Below, piece by piece: positions 17,576 through 25,186 of a stretch of DNA of 51,526 nt (position 1 is its first letter; the number at the start of each line of letters is the position of its first letter). Position numbers and translations under genes: made by a program. Source of the DNA: Iodobacter sp. BJB302 (GTDB taxonomy: Bacteria; Pseudomonadota; Gammaproteobacteria; Burkholderiales; Chitinibacteraceae); the NCBI RefSeq assembly GCF_002735645.1, contig NZ_PDZG01000032.1, forward strand, positions 1 to 51,526. The letters run 5' to 3'. The notes under the pieces were generated by a model, which saw nothing but the letters and a program-made list of their open reading frames with translations, was not told the DNA's origin and did no database searches.

Positions 17576-18796
17576 TCACACCCCCTTCACTACATCAGCA
17601 GTAACAACCGGCGCACCCAGCTGCGCCGCCAGATTCATGCATGCAGTCAGCAGGTTGCCTACTGCCAGCGGGTACAACAGAGAAACGGATTCATTTCGAC
17701 CGGATCGGTTGCTGGCCAGAGTCAGCTTGCCCCGCAGCGCCTCAACACCGCTCGTGTCGATCACCTCGGCCACCGGCTTATTCATGCGGCTAAATTTGAA
17801 TTTCAGATAATCATCCAGCCTTGCCCCATCCAAAGGCAGCAGCTCCACCACTTCGCAGCGCTGTACCACCTCGCGCACTTCAGAATTGCGTTCGGAGAGC
17901 TTCGCTTTTAGCTCTGGCTGGCCCACCAAAATAATGCTCAGCAGCTTTTTGAAACCCATTTCCAGCTCAAAAAATCGCTTTAAGTGCTTCAGCGTGGCAA
18001 TCGGCAGCGAGTGGGCTTCGTCGATAATCAAACAATGGCTGTACCCTGCCTGATGGCTGTCGCACAGCGCAGTGTGCAGCTGCTTAAACCGCGCTTCTGG
18101 ATTAACCCGGTTTCTTTGCAGCGGGGCCACCGCGCTTTTAATCGCCTCAACGATATCGGAGGCTTTCAGCGTTTTACCGCTGCGATCATTCCCCTCCATC
18201 GCCAAAACGTAGGGGCGGATAATCATAATCGGCAGGTTTTCGCGCAGAATACGGTCTTGCAAATCACGCATCAGCGTGGTTTTGCCCGCGCCAGATTCAG
18301 CCACTACAGCCATCATTCCGCCGTGCTTAGCGGTCTGAAACATCGCTTCCCGCACGTATCGCACATCCGGGCTGATATACATATCCTCGTGCGACTGCAC
18401 CGCCTCATCCGCAAAAGGGTCTCGAAACAGCCCAAAGTGCTTGCGGGTGGCTTGATGCAGAGTTTGTTTTCGTAGCAACATAACGTCATCCTCGTTGAGT
18501 GCAGTTTTTGAATGGTGAATCCGCGCGTTTTGAACCTGATCGTTATTAACCCGAATTCCTGTAAATGCTGCAGGGCTGGGTTCAATTTCAAATACGTACT
18601 GCATTTGCGCCACAGCCGCGCCGTGCTCCGCTAAAAATGCCAAAATGGCGGCTTTTAATTCGTCTGTACTTCTCTGCTTGGGCCAATCATTGTGGTTAAT
18701 GATTTGCGCTACACCCGCATCTGAAACACCAATGGCGGTAGCCAAATCACATTGCTTTATTAATAAAGAGTGCAAAACGCCTTTTAATCTCAACAT
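17576..18796 (-). CDS. MuB-like AAA ATPase, transposition target selector
   Basis: A 406-residue ATPase. An N-terminal HTH (KQCDLATAIGVSDAGVAQII) resembles the MuB DNA-binding domain. Walker A ESGAGKTT (167-174) and Walker B LIIDEAH (256-262) define an ExeA/MuB-like AAA+ module. In Mu, MuB binds DNA, selects the target and activates MuA, giving transposition immunity. It lies 14 bp downstream of the transposase gene. It is longer than Mu B (312 residues), in line with BcepMu/B3-type TnpB proteins. Confidence 0.92.
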   Translation of the reverse strand: MLRLKGVLHSLLIKQCDLATAIGVSDAGVAQIINHNDWPKQRSTDELKAAILAFLAEHGAAVAQMQYVFEIEPSPAAFTGIRVNNDQVQNARIHHSKTALNEDDVMLLRKQTLHQATRKHFGLFRDPFADEAVQSHEDMYISPDVRYVREAMFQTAKHGGMMAVVAESGAGKTTLMRDLQDRILRENLPIMIIRPYVLAMEGNDRSGKTLKASDIVEAIKSAVAPLQRNRVNPEARFKQLHTALCDSHQAGYSHCLIIDEAHSLPIATLKHLKRFFELEMGFKKLLSIILVGQPELKAKLSERNSEVREVVQRCEVVELLPLDGARLDDYLKFKFSRMNKPVAEVIDTSGVEALRGKLTLASNRSGRNESVSLLYPLAVGNLLTACMNLAAQLGAPVVTADVVKGV

Positions 18797-18810
18797 TTTC
18801 AGCTCCCTAA

Positions 18811-20595
18811 TCAGGCCGCTTTAACGATGCGCAGCGGTGTTTTTTTGTCCGCAGCAGGGCTAATCAGCTCAGCGGCGATTGCTTCGATTTGTTCTTGAGG
18901 CACGCCCGCTGGATAGCGCTGTGCCAACCATTGGAAACGCTCGCCTGACCACGCCCCACCGGCATTTTCAACAGCGGCTTTGAGCAATTTGGCGGCTTCA
19001 ATATGCGTGAGCGGCTGGAACTCAATCAGGGGTGCGATCAGGTTATGCTCGGTACCACGGCGCGGCAGATAGGTCGGCAGCTCGGCATCATCTATGTGTT
19101 TATAAGGATCAAGCTGGCCTCCAAAGGGCAACACTTTGGCTTTGCGGGCGGCTTCAGCGTCAATCAAAGAGTCTGTACCAGTTACCAACTGCTCAATACG
19201 TTTAACCGCAACTTGAGCCGGTGTTTCTGCATGGGATTTAAATTCACCAAACGTCGCCGCTGTGTCCGCAAAGCCGTATTCGTTTTTCACCACTTCCGGC
19301 ACGATGTGGAACACCTCCATGCCGTCCTCATTCACCAACACCACCTGCGCCGCATCACTGCGCCAGGGGTTGCGGGTGATCATCAGCTTTTCGCCCACCA
19401 TCACATCCGGCACGCTGGACACATCAAACTCACGCCCTTGGAATGACACGCGCAGCTTAGGTGACACCTTGCGGCTTTCCGGCTCGGCCACCGCCAGCTC
19501 CCGGCATACCTCAAGCGAGGGTGCTTTAATCAACTGGCTGGCTAAAATGGTCATCCACATCTGATTGCGGGTCTTGCCATGGCGGCTATGCACGGCGGTA
19601 GCATTAAAATGAGCACGCCATTTCTTAGCCAGTGCATTTAACTCATCCAAATTAGCCACCGGCTGAAACTTCAAACCCGGCTCCAGCTTGCGTTCGATAA
19701 TATTGCGGGCGTTTTCAACTTGGCCGGTGGCGCGGGCGCTGCCTGCCTTATGCACCACCATCTGAATGCCCAGCGCCCGACACAGATTTTTAGTCATGGA
19801 TGCCGTATTGGCCGAGCCGGGGTCCAGATTCAGGATCTTCGGCACCCCGTGCAGCAGGTCTGCACCGCCACGCTCCTGCATGGCATTAATCAGTACCGAG
19901 CAGAGGTTTTCACCCGACTCTGCCCCCATCACGTATTCCACATAAATCCAGCCGCTGCAGTGTTCGGTGATCTCATAACTCCACACCCGATCCGCCGCAA
20001 TTCGCGCCACGTTTTTAGGTTTGTTTTTATAAAACTCCGCGTGATCCATCACCCGCAGCCCGTTTGCATTCAGATCAATTGACGGCTTCAGGTAATACAA
20101 CACGCATAAACTGGCATCGATTTGCCAAACATGATTAGGGTGCAAGCTGGCCAGCTCCATCACGGGTGCAGGGGCCAGTAATTGATCTGGGTGCAGGCCG
20201 TAGCTACGCAGTGCCCGTGAAATCGTAGTGATGGAGAGCGGCCGCACTTCACCCGATGCTTTATCAACACATTCCGCCCGAATCATGGCATTCGCCCGCA
20301 GTGTTTCCACCGCATCCGCCACCGAATACAAGCGCTTGCCATTTTTACGGGTGGATTCCATCAACAGAGCCGAAATCAGCATCGCCTCCTCTCTGCCCAG
20401 CTGGCTTTGCCCCGCATCGTTGCGCTGTTTTCTTGGTGGGGTCACGGAGACTTCCTTTAATTTTCTGGCCAGCGTGCCGGGGGAAAGGCATAGATCACGG
20501 CACGCTATTTCATAAATCGCCCCTTTGCCGCCATGCCCGGCAAGGCGAGCGGCGTGTGCCACAGCAACAATGCGTTCGGTAAGGACGGCGCTCAT
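18811..20595 (-). CDS. MuA-like DDE transposase
   Basis: A 594-residue transposase for phage integration and replicative transposition. The catalytic triad is readable: Asp160 in HVWQIDASL, Asp258 in ILNLDPGSAN, and Glu294 in GQVENARNIIE, giving the DD(35)E spacing of the rve fold. An N-terminal HTH region (about 1-135) should bind the phage ends. A C-terminal Mu-type beta-barrel (RVSFQGREFDVSSVPD, KLMITRNPW) follows. It is shorter than Mu A (663), typical of BcepMu-like enzymes. The start is 4 bp after the upstream stop. Confidence 0.94.
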   Translation of the reverse strand: MSAVLTERIVAVAHAARLAGHGGKGAIYEIACRDLCLSPGTLARKLKEVSVTPPRKQRNDAGQSQLGREEAMLISALLMESTRKNGKRLYSVADAVETLRANAMIRAECVDKASGEVRPLSITTISRALRSYGLHPDQLLAPAPVMELASLHPNHVWQIDASLCVLYYLKPSIDLNANGLRVMDHAEFYKNKPKNVARIAADRVWSYEITEHCSGWIYVEYVMGAESGENLCSVLINAMQERGGADLLHGVPKILNLDPGSANTASMTKNLCRALGIQMVVHKAGSARATGQVENARNIIERKLEPGLKFQPVANLDELNALAKKWRAHFNATAVHSRHGKTRNQMWMTILASQLIKAPSLEVCRELAVAEPESRKVSPKLRVSFQGREFDVSSVPDVMVGEKLMITRNPWRSDAAQVVLVNEDGMEVFHIVPEVVKNEYGFADTAATFGEFKSHAETPAQVAVKRIEQLVTGTDSLIDAEAARKAKVLPFGGQLDPYKHIDDAELPTYLPRRGTEHNLIAPLIEFQPLTHIEAAKLLKAAVENAGGAWSGERFQWLAQRYPAGVPQEQIEAIAAELISPAADKKTPLRIVKAA

Positions 20596-20598
20596 GGT

Positions 20599-21591
20599 TT
20601 AAGCCTCTTCCTGCGCGGTGGGCAGCGGGGCTTCTTCTCTCATCCAAGCGGGCATCACTTCGCCATCAGGGGCTTCTTTAATACTGAATTCACCGCGCAG
20701 CTGATTGAGTGCAAATTGCAATTGCCCCAATAGCCCCGCCATAAAATCGTCATGCATAAACCCATGCTGTTCGGTGTGCTCAGCTAATGCGGCAAACGGT
20801 TTTTTTAATAAACGCAGTGCTATTTCGGCTGCTGAGACTTTTTGACTCACCTCAACCCTAAGTTCATCCCCCACATCAATCGGGTCCATTTCTGCAATCA
20901 GTTTTTCGCGCTTAGCTAATTCAATTTTCAGTTGGTCGCGTTCTGCATTGGTATTGGCCTGTAACTTGCTAAGTGCCTGATAGTTTGACTGAGACTCTTC
21001 TCTTGCTTTTTCACTGGCCGCCAGTGCTGCCTTAGCCTGCTCTTTTTCCTTAGCGTGCTTAGCAGACAGATCATCAATCAACTCCAGCAGCGCTTCTTTG
21101 TCATCGCTTTTGGCTGCCTCTGCAATGACTGCCTTTTCATCTTCTGGTAACTGGCGCAAGTCGCGCATGGTGCCAGGGCCGATACCAATTTGGCGCATCG
21201 CATCAAATAGCTCGGGGCCGAGTTGCTTTAGATGATTAATATCAACGTCAATTGCCTCACGTGAGCGGCCTTCGATACGTTGGCAATACTCTTCCCAAGT
21301 GGTAATGGAATACCAGTTTCCACTTTCATCAAGATGCTTGAAACCCTTGTATTGCTTGGATTCCTTGATGCGTTGCAGGTCGATCAAATCGGTAACGGAT
21401 AACAGTTTTCCAATCATCAACGCCATTGACCTGCGGCCAATCCGCTCGCCTATCATCTGTGTGACCTGTCTTTGCTCATCGCTAAAAGCGGCTTCCATTC
21501 GGCTTGCCAATTGCTGATCTGCCATGATTTTTTCAGCAGGCAGAGCAGGTAGTTCGACTGTTTCAGTGATACTGTTTTTAGTGCGTCCCAT
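20599..21591 (-). CDS. Coiled-coil phage early protein, unknown function
   Basis: A 330-residue protein directly upstream of the transposase. A globular N-terminus (QYKGFKHLDESGNWYSITTW, EEYCQRIEGRSREAIDVDIN) is followed by a long charged coiled coil (about 170-235, rich in A/E/K/Q) and a compact C-terminus. AGGAG precedes the ATG. The layout recalls DUF3102-like or ParB-like phage proteins placed before transposase genes, but I cannot assign a family. Confidence 0.7.
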   Translation of the reverse strand: MGRTKNSITETVELPALPAEKIMADQQLASRMEAAFSDEQRQVTQMIGERIGRRSMALMIGKLLSVTDLIDLQRIKESKQYKGFKHLDESGNWYSITTWEEYCQRIEGRSREAIDVDINHLKQLGPELFDAMRQIGIGPGTMRDLRQLPEDEKAVIAEAAKSDDKEALLELIDDLSAKHAKEKEQAKAALAASEKAREESQSNYQALSKLQANTNAERDQLKIELAKREKLIAEMDPIDVGDELRVEVSQKVSAAEIALRLLKKPFAALAEHTEQHGFMHDDFMAGLLGQLQFALNQLRGEFSIKEAPDGEVMPAWMREEAPLPTAQEEA

Positions 21592-21603
21592 CTCACATCT
21601 CCT

Positions 21604-21912
21604 TTAGTTCATGGCCCCAGCCACGATACGGCGGTTAATTTCAGTAATCCGGTCCTGCAACTTCGCCACATGCTCGGCATGGGCCTGGGCGATTTGCAGC
21701 ATGGCAATGCTGTGCGCGAAACGCCCGTTGTCCAACTTCACCACCAGACCCGCATCAATTAGATCCGCCATATCGCGGGTGATCGTGACCGCGCTGCAAC
21801 CTAAAGCATCCGCAAGGTCTTTATTAGATAAGCCGGTAATCGTGTGGCCGCGCAGTGCTTTAAGCACTTGCAATACCCGGCTGCCCTTGCCGCTGGCTTG
21901 GGTCTTACTCAT
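21604..21912 (-). CDS. Winged-helix regulator, first gene of the early operon
   Basis: A 102-residue protein with an HTH of IclR/MarR type: HTITGLSNKDLADALGCSAV then TITRDMADLIDAGLVVK, followed by a C-terminal helix. The ATG at 21912 sits just behind GAGGAGGA. Its position, divergent from the repressor and first in the early operon, is that of Ner or Cro in Mu-like phages, so it may turn down early or repressor transcription. Upstream in-frame starts to 22005 lack a ribosome site. Confidence 0.75.
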   Translation of the reverse strand: MSKTQASGKGSRVLQVLKALRGHTITGLSNKDLADALGCSAVTITRDMADLIDAGLVVKLDNGRFAHSIAMLQIAQAHAEHVAKLQDRITEINRRIVAGAMN

Positions 21913-22006
21913 TCCTCCTCCTTGCCAGCCTTGCTGGCGGTTAATGTCCACAGCCCATCCCTTCGGCATAAATAGCGACACAATTCCTGTAGAAGAAAAA
22001 GTCATC

Positions 22007-22149
22007 GTAGGGTGGGTTAGGCCGCATCTTGACGCTCATTAGTGCCCTGATCTATTTCGGCCGTAACCCGCCATGACACTGCGCTGCGGTGGGTATGCCG
22101 CCAAAGCAGCGCCCGTATTTAATGCGTCTTCTGGTCTAACCCACCCTAG
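22007..22149. repeat. Inverted-repeat element, GTAGGGTGGGTTAG ends, in the control region
   Basis: GTAGGGTGGGTTAG (22007-22020) and CTAACCCACCCTAG (22136-22149) match at 13 of 14 positions when reverse complemented and flank about 115 bp. It belongs to the same loose family as elements at 5634, 38900, 42113 and 43440. It has settled between the early promoter region and the ner-like gene, so it could affect early transcription. Confidence 0.7.
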
Positions 22150-22219
22150 GGATGCATTCCTTATTTAAATTGGGTAGATACTTATGCCCCTAAGGCCTGT
22201 CACCTAATTAAATAAACAC

Positions 22220-22234
22220 TTTCACCTAGTGAAA
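22220..22234. promoter_or_regulatory. Candidate operator TTTCAC-CTA-GTGAAA
   Basis: A perfect 6-bp inverted repeat around 3 bases in the divergent region between the early operon and the repressor gene. A repressor or ner-like protein could bind it. There is only one copy, so the assignment is tentative. Confidence 0.4.
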
Positions 22235-22353
22235 ACTTATTACCGCAACTGAAACCGAACAGGCATAATTAGTAAGCTAATCAGCACATCGGCAGCAGGC
22301 TGGGCTTTACAAGGCCTCAATGGCATACCACAGGGCCCATGCCATAGTGATTA

Positions 22354-22371
22354 TGGAATCAAATGATTCCA
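22354..22371. promoter_or_regulatory. Candidate repressor operator TGGAATCA-AA-TGATTCCA
   Basis: A perfect 8-bp palindrome with a 2-bp centre, 16 bp before the chosen repressor start codon. Size and symmetry fit an XRE dimer site. Its place in the leader suggests autoregulation. Confidence 0.55.
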
Positions 22372-22386
22372 ATTTCAGGGTATTTT

Positions 22387-22836
22387 ATGGATATTTTTAA
22401 TTCCATCGGGGACAGGCTGCGTGCAGAGCGCGAGCTTATGGGACTATCCCAAACCGAATTCGCTGCCATCGCCGCCCGAGCCGGTGTAGCGGGCGCCACC
22501 CGCCAATCTCAATCCCTGTATGAAAAAGGCAAGCGCCAGCCCGATGCGGGCTATCTGGCCGCTATCGCCCATGCCGGGGCCGATGTCGCCTATATTCTGA
22601 CTGGTGAGCGGGATCATCCCGCGCCACAGCGGCTGAGCGCAGAAGAACAAATTCTGCTCAATGAATTTCGCGCCATGGACGAAAAAACCCGAAAACGCAT
22701 CCTCGCCTTTGCCCTGAGCGGCGAAACCCCAGCCAGCAGCAAATTTGCCGTAGCAGGCCACGTGGGCCAGCAAATAGAATCCGTGAGCGGAGGAGATTTC
22801 AGAATTGATATGACGACAAGCAGGAAAGAAAAATAA
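22387..22836 (+). CDS. XRE-family phage repressor
   Basis: A 149-residue protein with an N-terminal HTH: IGDRLRAERELMGLSQTEFA then a recognition helix in QSQSLYEKGKRQPDAGYLAA and the typical VAYILTGER. There is no S24 peptidase domain, so induction would not be by LexA-type self-cleavage. I prefer the ATG at 22387 (CAGGG upstream) to that at 22363, which lies inside the palindrome. It is divergent from the early operon, the expected spot for the lysogeny repressor, and is first in the rightward lysogenic unit. Confidence 0.85.
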   Translation: MDIFNSIGDRLRAERELMGLSQTEFAAIAARAGVAGATRQSQSLYEKGKRQPDAGYLAAIAHAGADVAYILTGERDHPAPQRLSAEEQILLNEFRAMDEKTRKRILAFALSGETPASSKFAVAGHVGQQIESVSGGDFRIDMTTSRKEK

Positions 22837-23363
22837 TGCAGCAAAGCGTGAAAATAGAAGGCAATGTAGGCGTGGCCGTGAATGCCGAGCACGGCGCAGC
22901 GATCCATTTTCATCTGCCGCAAAGCAATACGCCCCACAGTGCCGCCCTTAACCATGCCGTCTCCAAACTCATAAAAACGTGCACCGACGGCCAGTGCAAA
23001 GAAGAATTAGAAAAAATCAGCCAAACGCTCTACGGCATCAGCCTGTTTAAAAGCCTGCAACTCGAACAAATCGCCACCTTGCAAAGAATTGCCGAAGTCA
23101 TCCAAACCCGCAGCCAGCGCGACGCAGAAAAACACCAACAAACCAAGGCCTTACTCGCAACAAAAGAGCAGGCCAGCAGCCTGATCACCCAGCAGCTAGC
23201 CCAAAGCCAGGCCGATTTAAACCAAGCCACATGCAGGGCCAATGATGCGCTGGAAAAAATGCATCAGCCCTGTATGGGCTGCGCAGAGCACATCCGCAGC
23301 AAACGCCTTGCCGCCGCTGTTTTACTACTGCTCATTATGGGGATGATGCTTTGGAATGGGTAA
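22836..23363 (+). CDS. Coiled-coil protein with a C-terminal membrane anchor, repressor-coupled
   Basis: A 175-residue protein whose start overlaps the repressor stop (TAATG), so both should be made in the lysogen. The N-terminus has a beta-type GNVGVAVNAEHGAAIHFHLP, the middle (about 55-145) is a Gln/Ala-rich coiled coil, and a CMGC pair precedes a basic patch and one hydrophobic helix (AAAVLLLLIMGMMLW). It looks tail-anchored in the inner membrane. No family was recognised. Superinfection exclusion or defence signalling would fit the position, but neither is shown. Confidence 0.65.
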   Translation: MQQSVKIEGNVGVAVNAEHGAAIHFHLPQSNTPHSAALNHAVSKLIKTCTDGQCKEELEKISQTLYGISLFKSLQLEQIATLQRIAEVIQTRSQRDAEKHQQTKALLATKEQASSLITQQLAQSQADLNQATCRANDALEKMHQPCMGCAEHIRSKRLAAAVLLLLIMGMMLWNG

Positions 23364-23425
23364 ATAGCCATTGAGTATCAAACCCCTGCAGTCACACCAT
23401 ACACTGACAAAGAAGTTGAATAACG

Positions 23426-25186
23426 ATGAATGAAAACCAACTCCCTCAAAAACTCTGCCTTAGAAATATCTATGAACTATTAGGAGAGGCTTTTTATATC
23501 CCAGCCTATCAGCGTGGATATCGCTGGGGAGCAAGCCAAGTAAAGGATTTATTGGATGATATCTGGGAGTTTAGTCAATCAGCGGGGGGGAGTGATTCTG
23601 CATTTTATTGCCTGCAACCGGTCGTTGTGATTCGGCAGAACGATTGCTGGCAGGTTGTAGATGGGCAGCAAAGGCTCACTACGCTCCGCCTTATTCTGCA
23701 CTATATGGAGCAGGAACATCTAAGGCGCCCTTTGGCGGATGCCTACAAAAAACCCTTGTATGCGCTGCAATATGAAACTCGCCCGGAATGTGAAGCATTT
23801 CTACAGGGCATTCATGAAAAATCCAACTTAGATAACATTGACTTCTACCACATGGTCAAAGCGTACGAGGCAATTCAGTCCTGGTTCGCCGAAAAAGATT
23901 TCAATGATAACAATAAGTTAATGGCAATCTTACTGGCCAAATCTGCAGAAGAGCGTGCTGTAAAGGTCATTTGGTATGACCTGACTGATGAATGCATCAA
24001 TAACGATTATGCCATTGATGTTTTCTCGCGCATTAATATCGGCAAAATCCCCCTGACTAATGCTGAATTAATTAAAGCATTATTTTTACAAAAAAGTCAT
24101 TTTCACAATGATCAGGCAAGATTAAAACAATTGCAGATTGCCACCGAATGGGATGCCATAGAAAAGCGCCTACAGGAGCCTGCACTCTGGTATTTCATCA
24201 GTAATTCGAGCGAACGATACCCAACACGAATTGAATATATCTTCGACCTAATCAAGGGGAAAAAGTCGAGTGATGAGTCATTTTTCACTTTTCATAAGTT
24301 CCATGAAGATTTCCAAACCAACAAGGTGGATGTTGAGCAGTTATGGCAAAAAATTAAGCGTTATTTCCTGACTTTTGATGAATGGTTTCAGGATAGAGAG
24401 CTATATCACTTAATTGGTTTTCTTGTTGATTGTGGAGAGAAAATAGCCGATTTAAAAAAGGAATCGGAACGGGAAAACGCCACTAAAACAGACTTCAAAA
24501 ACCACCTAAAAACGCGAATCCGTGGCTTGGTCAACGTTCAGTTAGATGATCTTGAATATGGCACCGCTAACATTAAAAAATTGCTTTTGTTGTTCAATAT
24601 TCAAACCTTATTGTCAACAAAGGAAGCCGACGTTCGTTTCCCTTTTGACCGCTATAAGCAAGAAAAATGGGATATCGAGCATATTCGCTCCCAGACTGAC
24701 TCCGCACCTGAAGGTACAGCTAGGCAGGAATGGCTAAGAGATATTGAGACCTACTTTGGCAAAAGTGAAACCAAAGAAAATGTCACCCAAGAAGGGCAAG
24801 AATTGACTACGCAGGCAAACAGCCTGCTTGGCAAAGAGCGGATTGATGAGAGTGAATTCAAAGAATTCTATGAGAGGGTGATCAAGTTTTTCAAACAAGC
24901 ACCCATATCATGGGGAGATCAGCTAGGCAATTTAGCCTTACTCGACGCCTCAACAAACCGCAGCTACAAAAACGCGCTCTTCCCAATCAAGCGGGCCCGC
25001 ATTATTGATAATGATAAACGTGGGGTATTTATCCCCATTGGCACCAAAAACGTTTTTTTAAAATATTACAGCCGCCAATCCGTGATCGAACTGATGTATT
25101 GGGAGGAATCAGATGCAAAAGATTATCAGCATGCGATAGGTGAAATGCTAAAAGACTATTTGCCTGAACAAGGAACAATAAAATGA
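23426..25186 (+). CDS. DUF262-DUF1524 protein, GmrSD-like restriction nuclease
   Basis: A 586-residue protein. The N-terminal DUF262 (ParB/Srx-like NTPase fold) shows YIPAYQRGYRWG and VVDGQQRLTTLRLI (Asp79). The C-terminal DUF1524 HNH-type nuclease shows DIEHIRSQ (His419) and LGNLALLDASTNRSYKNALF. This two-domain order is that of GmrSD type IV enzymes that cut modified DNA and of SspE-like proteins. All hallmark motifs appear intact. It overlaps the next DUF262 gene by 4 bp, so both proteins are probably made together. The AT-richer sequence than the phage genes suggests separate acquisition. Confidence 0.88.
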   Translation: MNENQLPQKLCLRNIYELLGEAFYIPAYQRGYRWGASQVKDLLDDIWEFSQSAGGSDSAFYCLQPVVVIRQNDCWQVVDGQQRLTTLRLILHYMEQEHLRRPLADAYKKPLYALQYETRPECEAFLQGIHEKSNLDNIDFYHMVKAYEAIQSWFAEKDFNDNNKLMAILLAKSAEERAVKVIWYDLTDECINNDYAIDVFSRINIGKIPLTNAELIKALFLQKSHFHNDQARLKQLQIATEWDAIEKRLQEPALWYFISNSSERYPTRIEYIFDLIKGKKSSDESFFTFHKFHEDFQTNKVDVEQLWQKIKRYFLTFDEWFQDRELYHLIGFLVDCGEKIADLKKESERENATKTDFKNHLKTRIRGLVNVQLDDLEYGTANIKKLLLLFNIQTLLSTKEADVRFPFDRYKQEKWDIEHIRSQTDSAPEGTARQEWLRDIETYFGKSETKENVTQEGQELTTQANSLLGKERIDESEFKEFYERVIKFFKQAPISWGDQLGNLALLDASTNRSYKNALFPIKRARIIDNDKRGVFIPIGTKNVFLKYYSRQSVIELMYWEESDAKDYQHAIGEMLKDYLPEQGTIK

